Below are positions 33,201-44,680 of a stretch of 64,000 nucleotides of DNA, one piece after another. Source of the DNA: Amorphophallus konjac (lineage: Eukaryota > Streptophyta > Magnoliopsida > Alismatales > Araceae); contig CM040126.1 in assembly GCA_022559845.1 (NCBI GenBank), positions 142,360,064 through 142,424,063 on the forward strand, in the 5' to 3' direction. The notes beneath the pieces are model-generated. The model worked only from the letters and a program-made list of their open reading frames with translations. It ran no database searches and was not told the origin of the DNA. Position 1 is the first letter of the stretch. Every line of letters starts with the position of its first letter. A program made the position numbers and the translations under genes.

Positions 33201-33440
33201 GTTATGATTTAAACCTTTCACCAAAAGCACATCTTCAATAAGGATTTCAGAATTCTTGCCAATGTTGCCAGTTCCAATGATTTTACCTTTATCTTGACCT
33301 CCAAAGATAACTGACCCTCCATCCTTATCTTGCAGTGTAGAGAACAATTCCTTGTCCCCTGTCATATGCCTTGAAGACCCGCTATCCAAGTACCATTTGC
33401 TCCCCCTGGCTTCAAGACATATCTGCAAGAAAAAAACTTC
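30291..33440 (-). pseudogene. Copia pol, copy C (two nonsense codons)
   Basis: Numbered from the TTG at 33428: protease DSGSS at 15-19; pre-integrase [10 protein letters not shown] near 141; integrase catalytic D209, D272 and E308 (35 residues between the last two); RT about 540-770 with YVDD at 728-731; then RNase H with the D(A/S)DYAG-, EAEYVA- and HIDIRHHFLRD-type motifs. The frame equals that of gag, separated by TGA at 33443-33441. TAG near 31125 (elsewhere Gln in FFLGLQVKQ) and TAA near 30675 (Ser elsewhere) interrupt RT end and RNase H. Protease and integrase are open and all catalytic residues are present. Confidence 0.93.
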
Positions 33441-35273
33441 TCATGCAATTGTTTTTGGTACCCAAACAAGTTTGGGTCCATAGGAGTTAGTCCAACTTCT
33501 TGTGGATGTTTTCTTGGTCCATGGAACATGATATTTAGGTGAGCTTTGTCTGAACCAGCAGTTGGACATCACGTGACCAAATCTACCACAGTGAAAGCAA
33601 TTTGCATGTGAAAAGGTTCTTTGATTCTTGTGTGATTTAGGCTGAACATGTTGGGATTGAGAATCAGAACATGAAGCATGATTATAGTCCTTTTCATGAA
33701 TGAAGGATGTGGTGATCTTATGCTCAAAGGATTTTTTGTTTTCAGGTGTGTACCCCAAGCCTTCCTTTTGGAAGTTGACTTTAACTCCCAGTAGGTTATC
33801 CAGGTTTTGTTTCCCCTTAACAAACCTAGTCAAGGTGAGTTGAAGTTCAGCAACTTTTTCAGTCAAGGACCCATTTCTCCTTTTGAGTTCTGAACTGGTG
33901 GATTTCAAAATTTGTTCTTGAATTTTGATCCTTTCACATGCTTCCTCCATTTCAGTTATTTTGCATGATAGTTTCTTTTTGGTCTTATCACATTCTATAA
34001 TTGTTTGCAGTAGATATTCTTTTTCTTCCGTAGCCTCAAACCATTCCTGTTCCAGTTTCTCAAATTTAGTAAAGATATCTTCGCGTGACAAGTCATCAAG
34101 TTTCTTTTTGAGAGTTTTATTTTCAGATCTGGTTTTCTGGTACTTAGTGTACAACTTTTCATATTCAGATTCCCATTGTTCATTGGAAATGAATTCATGG
34201 TCAGAATTTACCTCCGTGGATTCATCTTCATGTGCCATGAGGCACAAGCTTTCCACAAGTTCTTGAATCTCTTCATCAGATGGTTCATCTTCTTCGTCGC
34301 TCCAAGTGGCGACCATGGCTTTGGGTTTCTTGAAATTATCCTTCTTGAATTTTCTTTTTAGATCTGGACATTCACCTCTCATATGCCCAGGCTTCTTGCA
34401 TTCGTAGCATATGATGCTACTTGACTTGCTCGATTCGCCTTTGGCTTGCATGGGCCTTCTTGGCCCCTTTCTAAAGCTTCCCTGAAAGTTTCTCTTCTTC
34501 CTTAGAAATTTCCTCACTTGGCGAGTTATCATCGCCAATTCTTCCTCTTCATTGCTTCCGTCACTTGATTCACCTTCTTGAGATTCGTCATCGGATTGGT
34601 GAGCTTTCAGTCCAATGACCTTTTTCTTTTTGGTGTCTTCGTCAGCTGTTCTCTTTATATTTATCTCATAGGTCATGAGTGATCCTATGAGTTCATCCAA
34701 GGTGAGAGTTGACAAGTTCTTTGAGTCTTCAATTACCGTGGCCTTGGTGTGCCAAGCTGACGGTAGGGACCTTAACACCCTCCTCACAAGCTCAGAATTT
34801 GAGTATTCCTTCCCGAGACCTTTGAGACCATTTGTGATCTCTGTTAACCTTGCAAACATTTCAGAGATGGCTTCTTCAGGTTTCATTTTGAATAGCTCAT
34901 AGTCCGTGACTAGGAGATTTGCCTTGGTTTCTTTGACCTCTGAAGTTCCCTCGTATATGAGTCGCAGCTTGTCCCACATTTCTTTGGCTGAACTGCACAT
35001 AGAGACACGAGAGAATTCACTAGGGTGTATTGCACATTGCATAATGTTCATGGCATTAAAATTAGCAGTGCATTTCTTAATTTCCTCGGGCGTCCATTTT
35101 TCTTCATCAGCCCCGAGTTTATGAGGACCCTTGTCCACAACTCTCCAAACTTCGTACTCTTGCGCCCTCAGAAAAACATGCATTCTATTTTTCCAGTAAG
35201 AGTAGTTTGAGCCGTCAAAAAAAGGAGGACGGTTGATGGAGTGACCCTCAGGTATCATACCCTTGTTTGCCAT
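33441..35273 (-). CDS. Copia gag, copy C, intact (610 aa)
   Basis: Capsid/nucleocapsid protein. It starts MANKGMIPEG 50 bp inside the PBS. The gag core with YWKNRMHVFL and KEMWDKLRLIYEGT spans about 20-220. A CCHC knuckle is at 289-302 (C-X2-C-X4-H-X4-C), an acidic stretch and a coiled coil at about 345-500, and a second CCHC knuckle at 559-572. Two knuckles separated by a long coiled coil are the distinctive layout here. It ends at TGA, with pol continuing in the same frame after a TTGCAG acceptor-like tract. Confidence 0.95.
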   Translation of the reverse strand: MANKGMIPEGHSINRPPFFDGSNYSYWKNRMHVFLRAQEYEVWRVVDKGPHKLGADEEKWTPEEIKKCTANFNAMNIMQCAIHPSEFSRVSMCSSAKEMWDKLRLIYEGTSEVKETKANLLVTDYELFKMKPEEAISEMFARLTEITNGLKGLGKEYSNSELVRRVLRSLPSAWHTKATVIEDSKNLSTLTLDELIGSLMTYEINIKRTADEDTKKKKVIGLKAHQSDDESQEGESSDGSNEEEELAMITRQVRKFLRKKRNFQGSFRKGPRRPMQAKGESSKSSSIICYECKKPGHMRGECPDLKRKFKKDNFKKPKAMVATWSDEEDEPSDEEIQELVESLCLMAHEDESTEVNSDHEFISNEQWESEYEKLYTKYQKTRSENKTLKKKLDDLSREDIFTKFEKLEQEWFEATEEKEYLLQTIIECDKTKKKLSCKITEMEEACERIKIQEQILKSTSSELKRRNGSLTEKVAELQLTLTRFVKGKQNLDNLLGVKVNFQKEGLGYTPENKKSFEHKITTSFIHEKDYNHASCSDSQSQHVQPKSHKNQRTFSHANCFHCGRFGHVMSNCWFRQSSPKYHVPWTKKTSTRSWTNSYGPKLVWVPKTIA

Positions 35274-35323
35274 TTAATCGGATCTAGCTCTAGATCGTTA
35301 GATCTGTGAAGGAAAGAGCCCTT

Positions 35324-35335
35324 GCTCTGATACCA
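35324..35335 (-). other. PBS of C (tRNA-iMet)
   Basis: Minus strand TGGTATCAGAGC, 2 bp from the LTR. Confidence 0.95.
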
Positions 35336-35337
35336 AT

Positions 35338-36701
35338 TGAAGTCCCGAGTTTAAATGGCACCCAAGAGGGGGGGTGAATTGGGTGTTAAAAATTAATGAA
35401 GATTATTTTCTATTTGTATAAAATATGTGATAGAATGCTATAAGAAAGACAAGGTAAACAGAGACCAAAAAACAATGCAAGATCTAAACGATGATAAGAG
35501 GATTATTGAGAATAAAAACTGAACTGGAAATCACACATGCAATTAGCACAGAATGGGGATAGAAGAAAAGGAACAAACCACACGGCGACAACGATTTTTA
35601 GGTGGTTCGGATGCCACAAAGACAACCTACGTCCACCCCTCACGGACTGTGAGGATCCACACACTATCTTGTAAAAGGTTACAAGATCAACCACACACAA
35701 CACTACCACACTGGGAAGAGGAGTTCCCGCGAAGATGCAAGAACACCTTAATACGCACACAGCTACACGGGAGGACACACACAACCACACACACACGGAT
35801 CTAGGAAGATCCACACATACCGAAATATTTTTACAACTACAAGATCCACATATGAAGCTTAAGAAGGCAAAAAGAATTTAGAACACAATAGAGGAATCTT
35901 GATTTGCTCCCCCTTAATGGATGGTTGGATGCTTTGGATGCAGCTTGAATCCTTGGGCTGATCTTCACTTGACTTGATGAAGAAGGATGAAGAACTTCTT
36001 TCGGAGCACTGTTCACGTCTATAGTGTCAAATCCCTTCTCTTCCTCTTGGCAGCCTCCCTTTGATCTTCCTTGAGCATTAGGGTTTGCCAAACCCTCTAG
36101 TATAAGTTATATATGTTCTTGAATGGTCCAAGGCCTCCCCCAGACCAGATCCACAAAATCTGGAGAGTTTGGTAGCTTAGGGATTAAACAATTCCCATGA
36201 GAGTGGCTAATCTCGAAAGATGAAAAAGTCAACAATTGTTGGCAGCACGGGGCTGGCGGTCGACCGGCAGGGGCTGACGGTCGACCGCTACTGAGAAACC
36301 TGCAAGTGGCCGGTCCCTGGGAATTCCGGTCGACCGGGATTTGAGGGGCGGTCGACCGCCACTGTGACAGTCTGTAAAGAGTTGTATTCTGTTATTTCTG
36401 GTCGACCGGGGTCATGCTGGCGGTCGACCGGACTGTCAGAAAAGCCTGAAAAATAAGAGTTTAGCCCAGAGAACCATATCCACAAGATCGAGACATGAAT
36501 TGGATGCATGTATGGGAGATGCCAAGTTCATTTGAGATCTGAGAAAGCCCATTCGGAAGGCTAAAGCCTTAAGCAAAAGCATGAGAAAATCCGGCCTTGA
36601 AAAACGAGTGAAAAACACTAGGGTCAAGGATTCCAAACAGGAGAGCCACCAAGGGTCCTTGGTTTTGTTATCATCAAAAACACTGAGATAGATATACAAC
36701 A
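35338..36701 (-). mobile_element. C 5' LTR
   Basis: The 1364-bp partner of 26173-27535. The palindrome array lies at 36257-36430, the stem-loop at 35638-35654. Confidence 0.97.
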
Positions 36702-38825
36702 CACACGTCGGGCTCTCATGCTGATTTTTGGTCACTCTCCGAGGGTATCACTCACAAGGGAAGATATAGGCTCAAGGTACTCACTAGGATCCACCGCGGT
36801 GCCCATATAGGGTGCCGGATCTGCCACATGGGAAAAGGGGTGAATCCCAAAACCCATTAGTAAGTCCAACCGGTAAGCTGGGTTGCCAAAGCCACTCGAA
36901 AATTGGCATGGTCCAAGTCCTCGTGCCCTCAAGTTGGAGGTGACCCTAGGGTAGAGCCACTCCAATGTCACCATCGATAAGTTGCCCACTTGGAATTCCA
37001 AGTGGCGCTCGCAAGCTTTTGCCCGCTCTTTATGAACCTCACCGCTCGTTGCTAGATGCTTGCGCGAATGCGTATGCCATGCACTATGATGCGGTGTGGG
37101 TGTGAAAAGCTTGGTGTGTAAAGGTGGACCGGGACAACCATATGGAGACCAGTCATGCTTTGACTCCAAGAAGACTTTGATGGAATTGGGAGGACTGGGA
37201 CATCCATAAGTGGACCTATCATGCAATGATGCCGTGTAGACTTTGGTCAACCTAGGTGGGCCAGGGCACCCGTAGGTGTACCTATCATGCAAAGTGGTGA
37301 TAAATATCGGGGGACCCAGACATTCGTAGATGCCTTTGACATGTGTATGACCAGTGTTAAATGAGGGAGGGCCGATACACTCGAATATGAACCAATCATG
37401 TATCCTACTTGACATGTGGGTGATATGAACGAGTGAACCCGACTTAAGAATCATATCAAGTGGTGTTGTACGCCAAGACTTATGCACTTTTGTACCAAAG
37501 ATGTCTCCTATGTGTGGGCTTTTGGACCTCCATTGGAATGGGTCAAAGGGATCTAGGGAGGTGGATATCATGAAGTGGGGCACTTCCTCGATCCCTAAGT
37601 GTGTATTGCCCAAAGTCATGGCTCCCATGGTGTAATCAGAGTCTTGGGAGAGATGAGCTTGGTCCAACATGGTGGGTGAGGGTAGGAAGGAGTGGGTGAT
37701 AAGTGATGTGGGTGGACCACATGGGTACTCGAGCTCCCAAAGGAAGGGGTCAAAGGGATCATGGAAGGGGCCACCTAGAGAGAGGAACTCTATGTCTTCA
37801 AGGTTCCCAAATGGTGAGTCATCCTCCTCTAAGGTAATTGGGCCAAGGTCTCTAGTGGGTTGGCCAATCAAATCAATTGGAACCTCAATGGGTGGGGAGT
37901 GGGCCAAGATGGGTTTCTCATCCTTGGGGAGAAATAGAAGAATCTCAATAGTGCAATGCCCACTTATGCAAACGGAAGTGATGGAGCCAATGGTGGGGTG
38001 GGCAAAGTTAATGGTGCTAGGCTCCGAAGGTCCCATGGCAAGCAAGCCGGTCAAGTGGACTTGCCAATATAGGCAATCCACAAGGTCTCCCAAGTCTCCC
38101 ATGAAGTAGAAGGTTTGTAAAGTGGCATGGGGAGACCGAGTGGGAACAATTTGGGATTGATAGCCCAATGTTGGTGAGCTCAGGAGGGTGGGACTTTGCT
38201 TGAGCCATTGGAGTATGGACTCATCTATGGTGACGGTGTGCGTCTCATGAGGACCCGGACTAGGAGAGGTGGGTGGAAGTGGGGGGTCTAGGATGTTCTC
38301 TATGGTGGGAGGTGGATCCGGATTGGCATCCATCTCCACTTGGGTATGTGTGTGGGCCACAACTTCCAAGGATAATGGGGTAGGATAGTCTATGGTGGGT
38401 GGAGTGATAATGGTAAGTGCATGGTACTCTCGGGGTGGTGAACATGGGTGGACTTGGGTTGGGCTTGGTCGAGGAAGTTCTTGGGTTGGAGTTGGGGTCG
38501 GGGGTGGAAGATCGGTTGGTTGAAGAGGTTTGGGTTGTGGTGCGTAGATCTTTCTAATGTCGGCCCTCATTTCATCCCAAGATTCAATGGGTGCTTCCCC
38601 TTTGGCTTCTCTCAAACCTACAATGTTCTCCCATTCTTTCCTAGCTTGGCGCCAGAGCAAACTCTTGGCATAGTTGACTTGCATAGGCCATGGTAGAGTG
38701 AACCTCCCAAAGTGTCGATCTATGGAGTCCTCCCACTCTAGATATATACTAGGGTGGGTTTCGTCAAACACAAAGGCTTCTAATGGGCCAAAGAGTGGCG
38801 AATATGCCAAGTATGAGGTAGTCAT
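36702..38825 (-). pseudogene. B gag-type protein, copy 2, split by C
   Basis: From MTTSYLAYSPLFGPL (38825), the same architecture as copy 1 with the TGG that copy 1 has lost, open to a TGA at about 36732. The C insertion follows about 25 bp later; the C-terminus lies at 25963-26172. GPP-centred repeats are at about 37120-37410. Confidence 0.82.
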
Positions 38826-38892
38826 GATGGTGGACAAGAGTGATGCATGCAAGGCCCTAGGACAAGACTTAGTAGAGACAAGTCTAGAACTT

Positions 38893-38904
38893 GCTCTAAT
38901 ACCA
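38893..38904 (-). other. PBS of B, copy 2
   Basis: Minus strand TGGTATTAGAGC, one change from the iMet consensus, 3 bp from LTR-c. Confidence 0.75.
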
Positions 38905-38907
38905 AAT

Positions 38908-40668
38908 TGATGTGACACAACCTAGGACCTAAATTACAAGCAACGTAACAATTTGGCAATGTCACACAAGCGGACTCACTCGCGTTGGCACACTCGGGTC
39001 CGTAGGTGGACCGACGATGGGGTGAGGGTCCAAGGTTGGACCGGAGGTTTCCAAGGGTACGACTGGCTTGGGGAGGACCCCTATGGGTCGGGGGTTGCCT
39101 AAATTCATGGGCGGTCAGCACGCCGAACGCTTGGGTTGAATGATCACTCTCACAACTCACTCGCGGTTGCCACACAATTAAACGATAATTCGGGTTCGGG
39201 CACTCTCTTAATGCCGACGGCACTAAGATGCAATACTAATTAAGCAAAGGAATCCAACAAAGAGGAGTGTTTAGTGGCTCACCTGATCGGTGTGAAGACA
39301 CCGATCCCGTCCGGAGACGAGGGCGAGCGAGGAAGCGTGGGCTTACCCGCACGCCGCGCCAGAGAAGCTTCAACCTAAAATTTCAGATTACATGCACTAC
39401 ACCCCATGCAAGGGGGGGATCTTGGGGAAGGGAAGCCAGTGACTACACTCAAACACTACCTCCATGCAGGGAGGGACCTTCAACCGGCCAAGCGGGGAGG
39501 GGAGAAATGGGGAAAGTATGCCGAATGAAGACCGAGATCGGTTCAGTCTTCTCTCTGCGAGTGCTGACAGTCGGTCAAACATGTTGCTGCTGTGACTTCC
39601 CTAGAATTTTGTTGGAGACGAAACCACTTGTAGAATCTTTGTATCTGGAGCAGGGTGACTGCAGAATTTTTTAGATTTCTTCAAGCACAGCTGCTGGTCG
39701 GGGTGGGGGCTTGAACAGGGTGGTAGACCCTCGGATCTGACAGTTTCAGGTTCCCAACAGCAGGAAGAAGATGGTGCCACGACCGTTCCCGAGCTCAGAA
39801 TCAGGTACCGCTGGAGTCGTTGGAACCGTTGACGAGTCCTCTTCAAAGCAAGACCAACGGGGATGCCAGCTGTTGTCAGGGTCGACTGGTGGGCTCTGAA
39901 CACTGCGGAGGGGTCGGTGCAGACTGAGTGGAGGTAGATCCGAGCGCCTGGAGGAAGAAATTAATAACTCTTGCGAAAGGATGCCGATTGGAATTCTGCC
40001 TCTTGATTCTGAAAGTAGACAGGTCGAAGAAGATCTTTGCAGAAGAACGTTTGTCCTGATTCACGCCGGATTTGTCGTGGTAGAGCTTCCAATCACGTTC
40101 AGGTGCTCTGTCAGGAGAGCTTCTCGCAGTCGAGGGAGAACGGCTCTCCCGGGTAGCTCGGTGGTCGGACGACAGCGAAACCACCGTCGTTGCGAAGAAT
40201 ACAGGTAGATGCTTCCGTGGGTACCTCTTGGGCCTTCAGATTCACGGGGAGGTGGTCAGGGTGGCCGCTGCTAGCAGGTGATCCTCTGCAGGTCGCCAGT
40301 CTAGATGGTGGAAGGTGGGGGTGATGGAGTAGAACAATGGGAGAGTGGAGGAGATGAGAGAGAGGGGGGGGCGACCTAGGGCTGTGGAGGGAAGGGGGAT
40401 TTCGAAATTCAAAGGCCTAGGGAGGTGGAGGGGTGCTTGGGGTAGTGGGAAGGGTGCTTGGGAAAGTGGGAGGGGTAGTTGGGGGCAGGGTGGTGAGGAG
40501 AGGATTGGTGGAGGGGGTCTTGGGAAGGGGGGAGTATTGATGAGGGTTGTGGGGAATGGGAAGAGGTTTTAATGCGGTAGGTGGGGAGTGGAGGTGGTTG
40601 GGAAGGGAGGAGAGAGAAAAATTTTGAAATTGGGGTGGGGAGGAGAGAGAATGGGGTTCGCCCCCTTT

Positions 40669-40712
<44 letters not shown>

Positions 40713-41135
40713 AATCCACCCCTTAGAGAGAGAGAGAGAGAGATTCTCACAATTGTAGTGGAATTTCAAATTTTCTTTCAATCATTCATTAGTTCCAAAT
40801 GGTGAGAGTAGGGTCCTATTTATAGGAAGCCCACAATTTAACATAAGTCCCTGACTTTTGGACTACTAACCGAGGGGAAGGGGGCACCCCTGGGCCTAGC
40901 CCATATAATTGGGCCCATTAACCTATCAAACCAACATAATGACTCAAGACTTAGGTAAATAACTACCTAACCTAGGTAGTGGACTGAAATAAAAAGGAAA
41001 ATTACATGATAAGACTCAAATTAGCAAATGAAAAATACATCATATGACTCGAAATAAAGCGACGAACAAGATGAAGCACAGTTGGCGAGCATCGGGATCC
41101 TCGAACAAATGGGATTGCTGGTGATGTCCCCATCA
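38908..41135 (-). mobile_element. B LTR-c
   Basis: TGATGTGACAC...GTCCCCATCA. The GGGCGCCC box is mutated to GGGCACCC near 40881. Confidence 0.9.
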
Positions 41136-41550
41136 TACCCCTGGGGTGCGGAGAACTCGACTCCATCGAGTATGGGTCCACCGGGGAAGTGGTCCTCTAA
41201 AGCAGCTCGGGGTGAAACTCAACCTCCAAACTCAACCCTGCGTCTGCAACCAGGGGACGGTCCTTCATCCTCTCACGATGGCTTGGGCACACCCTCTTGC
41301 TGGCGATGGTTCCCTGCTTACCTAGTATTGTCTCTGTGTGCACACGTCGGGCTCTCATGCTGATTTTTGGTGGCTCTCCGAGGGTATCACTCACAAGGGA
41401 AGGTATAGGCTCAAGGTACTCACTAGGATCCACCACGGTGCCCATATAGGGTGCCGGATCCGTCACGTGGGAAATGGGGTGAATCCCAAAACCCATTAGT
41501 AAGTCCAAGCCGTAAGTTGGGTTGCCAAAGCCACTCGGAACTTGGCATGG
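41136..41550 (-). pseudogene. B third internal domain, C-terminal fragment
   Basis: Matches 21326-21740 of copy 1, then stops at CTTGGCATGG. Element F resumes at 41551. Only about 118 C-terminal codons remain. Confidence 0.85.
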
Positions 41551-42671
41551 AATAAGATACAAGCCCCCACCCCGACCAAATAAAAAGGACTTAAATTTGA
41601 GTCCAATACGTTGGTTAGTAGATGAACATAACTTCAGAATTGGCCAGAATGTAATAGAGTTTCAATAAATATATGCAGAATTAACAATCTAGCAGAATAT
41701 CTAAATTATCAAAATAACCGAACAACAAAATATCAGAATAACAGAACTTGTAGAATTAACAGAGTTTGCAGAATGACAGATATAACAGAATAACAGAATA
41801 TAACAGATGTACAGAGTTTGGTGCAATGCCACACCCAGAATTCCCATGGTTTACAGAATTGGACTTCCGTCCTACCTGGCACTGAAAAGTCGCGGACCCA
41901 CATCCCTTAATGTTTCAGAATCAGATTTGGCCAAATACAGAGTCAAAGGGTTATGTTCTCGAATTGATGATAGGAAGATTCCAAAGGAGTAGAGTGTCAA
42001 GACTAACGGAAAACCAAAGTGACACGGATCGGATCCCGAGATTTTTAGGGTACAACCAGCTCGGCTACCTTGAGGGAATCCAAGGCTAGCGGAGACTTAC
42101 GGAGGTCTCAATGACTAACTTACCAATCCGAAGGAACGGAATGTCCAACGGAGGGCTCGTATGTCACCGAGAGTTGAGGTGTATACGTGAACCAATTATG
42201 AAACATGGACTCCATCTACGGACGTGAGATGGGAGTGCCAGAAGACCCGTGGTATGGGTCAAAACCGGAAGAAAACGGTGAGAATATGAATGCGTTAATT
42301 ATAGAATTCACGTCAATCCGATTCTATAATTAACTATAATTAAATAAACTTATATTATTTGACACCCAAGGGTGACGTCATTTTTTAATTAGCGTCCTCT
42401 TGGAGGGACGTTAATTTTATGATTTTTAACTTAATTTATTTAACAAGAATTCACATTTATATCTATTTAATTGAATAATTTCAAAAACATTCATTCAAAG
42501 ACACATTGATTTATTTAAAATAATGTAAGGAAATAGAATATATGATAATTAGGAGAAAAATACAAGGATTCCAAAAATATATTTTTTATACTTTTCTATT
42601 ACATATTTTAATAAATATGGATTTTCAAAGATCTACATAGATGATATATATATATATATACTAGTTAATCT

Positions 42672-42693
42672 GACGCCACTATACAGTGGCGTC
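42672..42693. repeat. Perfect 9-bp-stem hairpin
   Basis: GACGCCACT, loop ATAC, AGTGGCGTC. A second, imperfect hairpin lies at 42385-42416. Confidence 0.8.
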
Positions 42694-44342
42694 CAAAGTG
42701 GATTTGACGACTGTTTGTGGGTCGTTATTTCAAAAAAATTGTATTTTCAAACCTCCCGTTTCTATACGTAACCATGTCGGAATCTAGCTTATAATATACC
42801 GAAATGACGGGCTCGAAAAACTCTACCTAACCAGACGTTCAAAATAATTTTTTGTTGAGAGACGGGGGATCTTGAGATAGGGGGCACAAAAAATGGTGCA
42901 ACCACTTTCACTACCTCGGTCTCCACCCTAATAGTACGCCCATAAATTTTCATGACCAAAGGTCACTCCGGCGCCCACGAACAGGCTGACAAATCAAAAA
43001 CTCCATAACTATCTAGTTATAGTGTTCAACGTATAAACTTGATAATTCATAAGCGATTGACAACATGGTTAAAGTCGCCCAATTAAAATGATGGAAGAGA
43101 TTTTAACGCTATTCACTGAATTCGAGACCATGTAGTGGCCGTTATTTACTTCCCATGTAGAGCAGTAAGAATAAACTATGCAAACGATTTAGTTTCTATA
43201 GAATTCAAATATTAATTAACCCATGATGCATGAATTGTTAACAAGTTTAGGCTGGAGAGAGATCACCTACGGAAAATTAGAGACTACTAACTCAAACACA
43301 AGATATAAGCATGCTGTTTATGATCGTAAAAACATGTATTATCTTTGTTAATTAAATTTAGCTGTCAGAGAGAACACCTATCGGCGTGGGGCGATGAAGA
43401 CGAACGTTGGGAAAATTGCAGGGTAGCAGAACGATGATGCTATAGCAGTAGCCGATGGAAGAAGATGGGTCAACAGTAACCCACCGAGAAGAGGAGAAGC
43501 AACGTGAATGGAGTAACATGCACAGCAGCGTAGCACCCTTGATGGAAAGAGAAGAAGAGGAAAACAGGGTCACTGTAACATGGTTGGAAGACGGTCTGGA
43601 GGACGCCCCCTCCCCTTGCTGGGTCTTCACGCAAAACGGCAGGGAAAGAAGCTAGCAGCAGCGATAGCAACAGGAGGTCGTAGCCGGAACCTTTGTTACC
43701 ATACGCAGGAAGAAGACGAAGATGGCATGCCATCATCGGAGGCAGCAGATAGAGGAAGAGGTTGGGCAGCAGAGGAGGTCACGAGGTTGGGGTTTTACTG
43801 TTGCAGCAGCACGTTTTGGCTTGCCGATGGGGAGGCTTTTATAGGGAGAAAGTCCCATGGTTTTTTTTTTGATTCCTACTGGGAGGTAAGCTCCCACGTA
43901 ACCAAAACCTAATAGCTACAGGCTTTCCTTATAACAGATCCTATAGACTTTGGGATAGCCCACACGATCGACCTAACCATATATGTAGCCGCCTTCTTCA
44001 ACTGAAACCTTCTCTTACTTAAACACAGCTTCGGTTGTTTGGTATTAAGGAAAACCCCCCTACTATTAACACATACATTCATATATTAGTATATAAATCT
44101 AACCCATCCCTAAGCCCACCTTGGCTATCAATTCGTGAGGCCCATTAGTGTCATTTTAACGTTTTTTTTTTCTAGCCCATGTATCTCTAGTCTTAAGAAA
44201 GGCTCGGAGAATTTGGAGTTTGAAACAAAAAGGAAATATATATATATATATAAATACATATTAGCCTATAAGGCCCATTTGGCCCATCAAGGGTTTGAGT
44301 TAGACTATTTATTATTCATTTCCTTTTTGACTTATTTTTCAT

Positions 44343-44348
<6 letters not shown>

Positions 44349-44394
<46 letters not shown>
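44349..44394. repeat. (TA)n microsatellite
   Basis: About 23 TA units. A shorter run is at 42643-42660. Confidence 0.95.
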
Positions 44395-44396
<2 letters not shown>

Positions 44397-44680
44397 TTTT
44401 TCCTAGTTTGATTTGGGGCCCATAAAGGTGTATGGAATTTTTAAAGGATCGTGGCCTTTAAATACATCTTTTGGCTCCTTTTTTTTCCTTGGATATTTAT
44501 TTAGGGATTTTATTTAGGAGTCCTACACATATATTTAATTTCTTTCTGTATTTCTATTCCTCTTTTTACTTATGTCTTTATTAGCATTCATTATTATTAT
44601 ATTTTTTCTTTTATGAAAATTTTATTTCTAGGAATAATATTTATAGTTATTTCTTTTATTCAAATTATTGAGGTGCTACA

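Larger units (their letters stand above)
26173..36701 (-). mobile_element. Copia element C, complete (10.5 kb, SIRE-type)
   Basis: Identical 5-bp duplicates CACAC (26168-26172, 36702-36706) flank two LTRs of 1363 and 1364 bp that differ by about a dozen substitutions and a 1-bp indel. Minus-strand order from the right: LTR, PBS, gag, TGA, pol, ORF3 promoter, ORF3, polypurine tracts, LTR. It interrupts the second internal domain of B. It is the youngest and best preserved element here; only pol is broken, by two nonsense codons. Confidence 0.97.
19062..41550 (-). mobile_element. Element B multimer (LTR-int-LTR-int-LTR-int partial)
   Basis: Three LTRs (19062-21325, 23738-25962, 38908-41135; about 2.2 kb each; TGATGTGACAC...TCCCCATCA) alternate with internal domains (21326-23737; 25963-26172 joined to 36702-38907; 41136-41550, truncated). 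Internal domains encode a gag-type protein on the minus strand and no polymerase. The left junction is an exact LTR end, while the right end stops within the third internal domain, so the original right end has been deleted. Confidence 0.88.
18474..44680 (-). mobile_element. Element F: probable solo LTR, split by B multimer
   Basis: Begins TGTCACGCCCCGATCC and ends GAGGTGCTACA, flanked by CAGCG on both sides (18469-18473, 44681-44685). Only 18474-19061 and 41551-44680 (about 3.7 kb) belong to F; the rest is B and C. No PBS or coding region lies between its ends, so a solo LTR is likeliest. Orientation is inferred from the related LTR at 1-876, which ends GGCGTGACA. The right part contains AACAGAAT-rich degenerate repeats (41690-41830), two hairpins (42372-42693), an ORF-poor stretch and a (TA)n tract. 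Confidence 0.8.
41551..44680 (-). mobile_element. Element F, larger part
   Basis: Non-coding LTR sequence. ORFs near 43358-43912 have no recognisable domain, no homologue in the window and atypical composition, so they are not called. 42373-42380 is the palindrome TGACGTCA; 42672-42693 is a 9-bp-stem hairpin. Confidence 0.7.

Noticed and set aside
19050..41560. Target duplicate for the B multimer (CTAAG versus ATAAG)
   Set aside because: Imperfect match, and the right end of B is internal sequence, so a true duplicate is not expected there.
43358..43912. Overlapping ORFs of 66-110 aa in F
   Set aside because: No domain, overlapping on both strands, and inside LTR sequence bounded by target duplicates.
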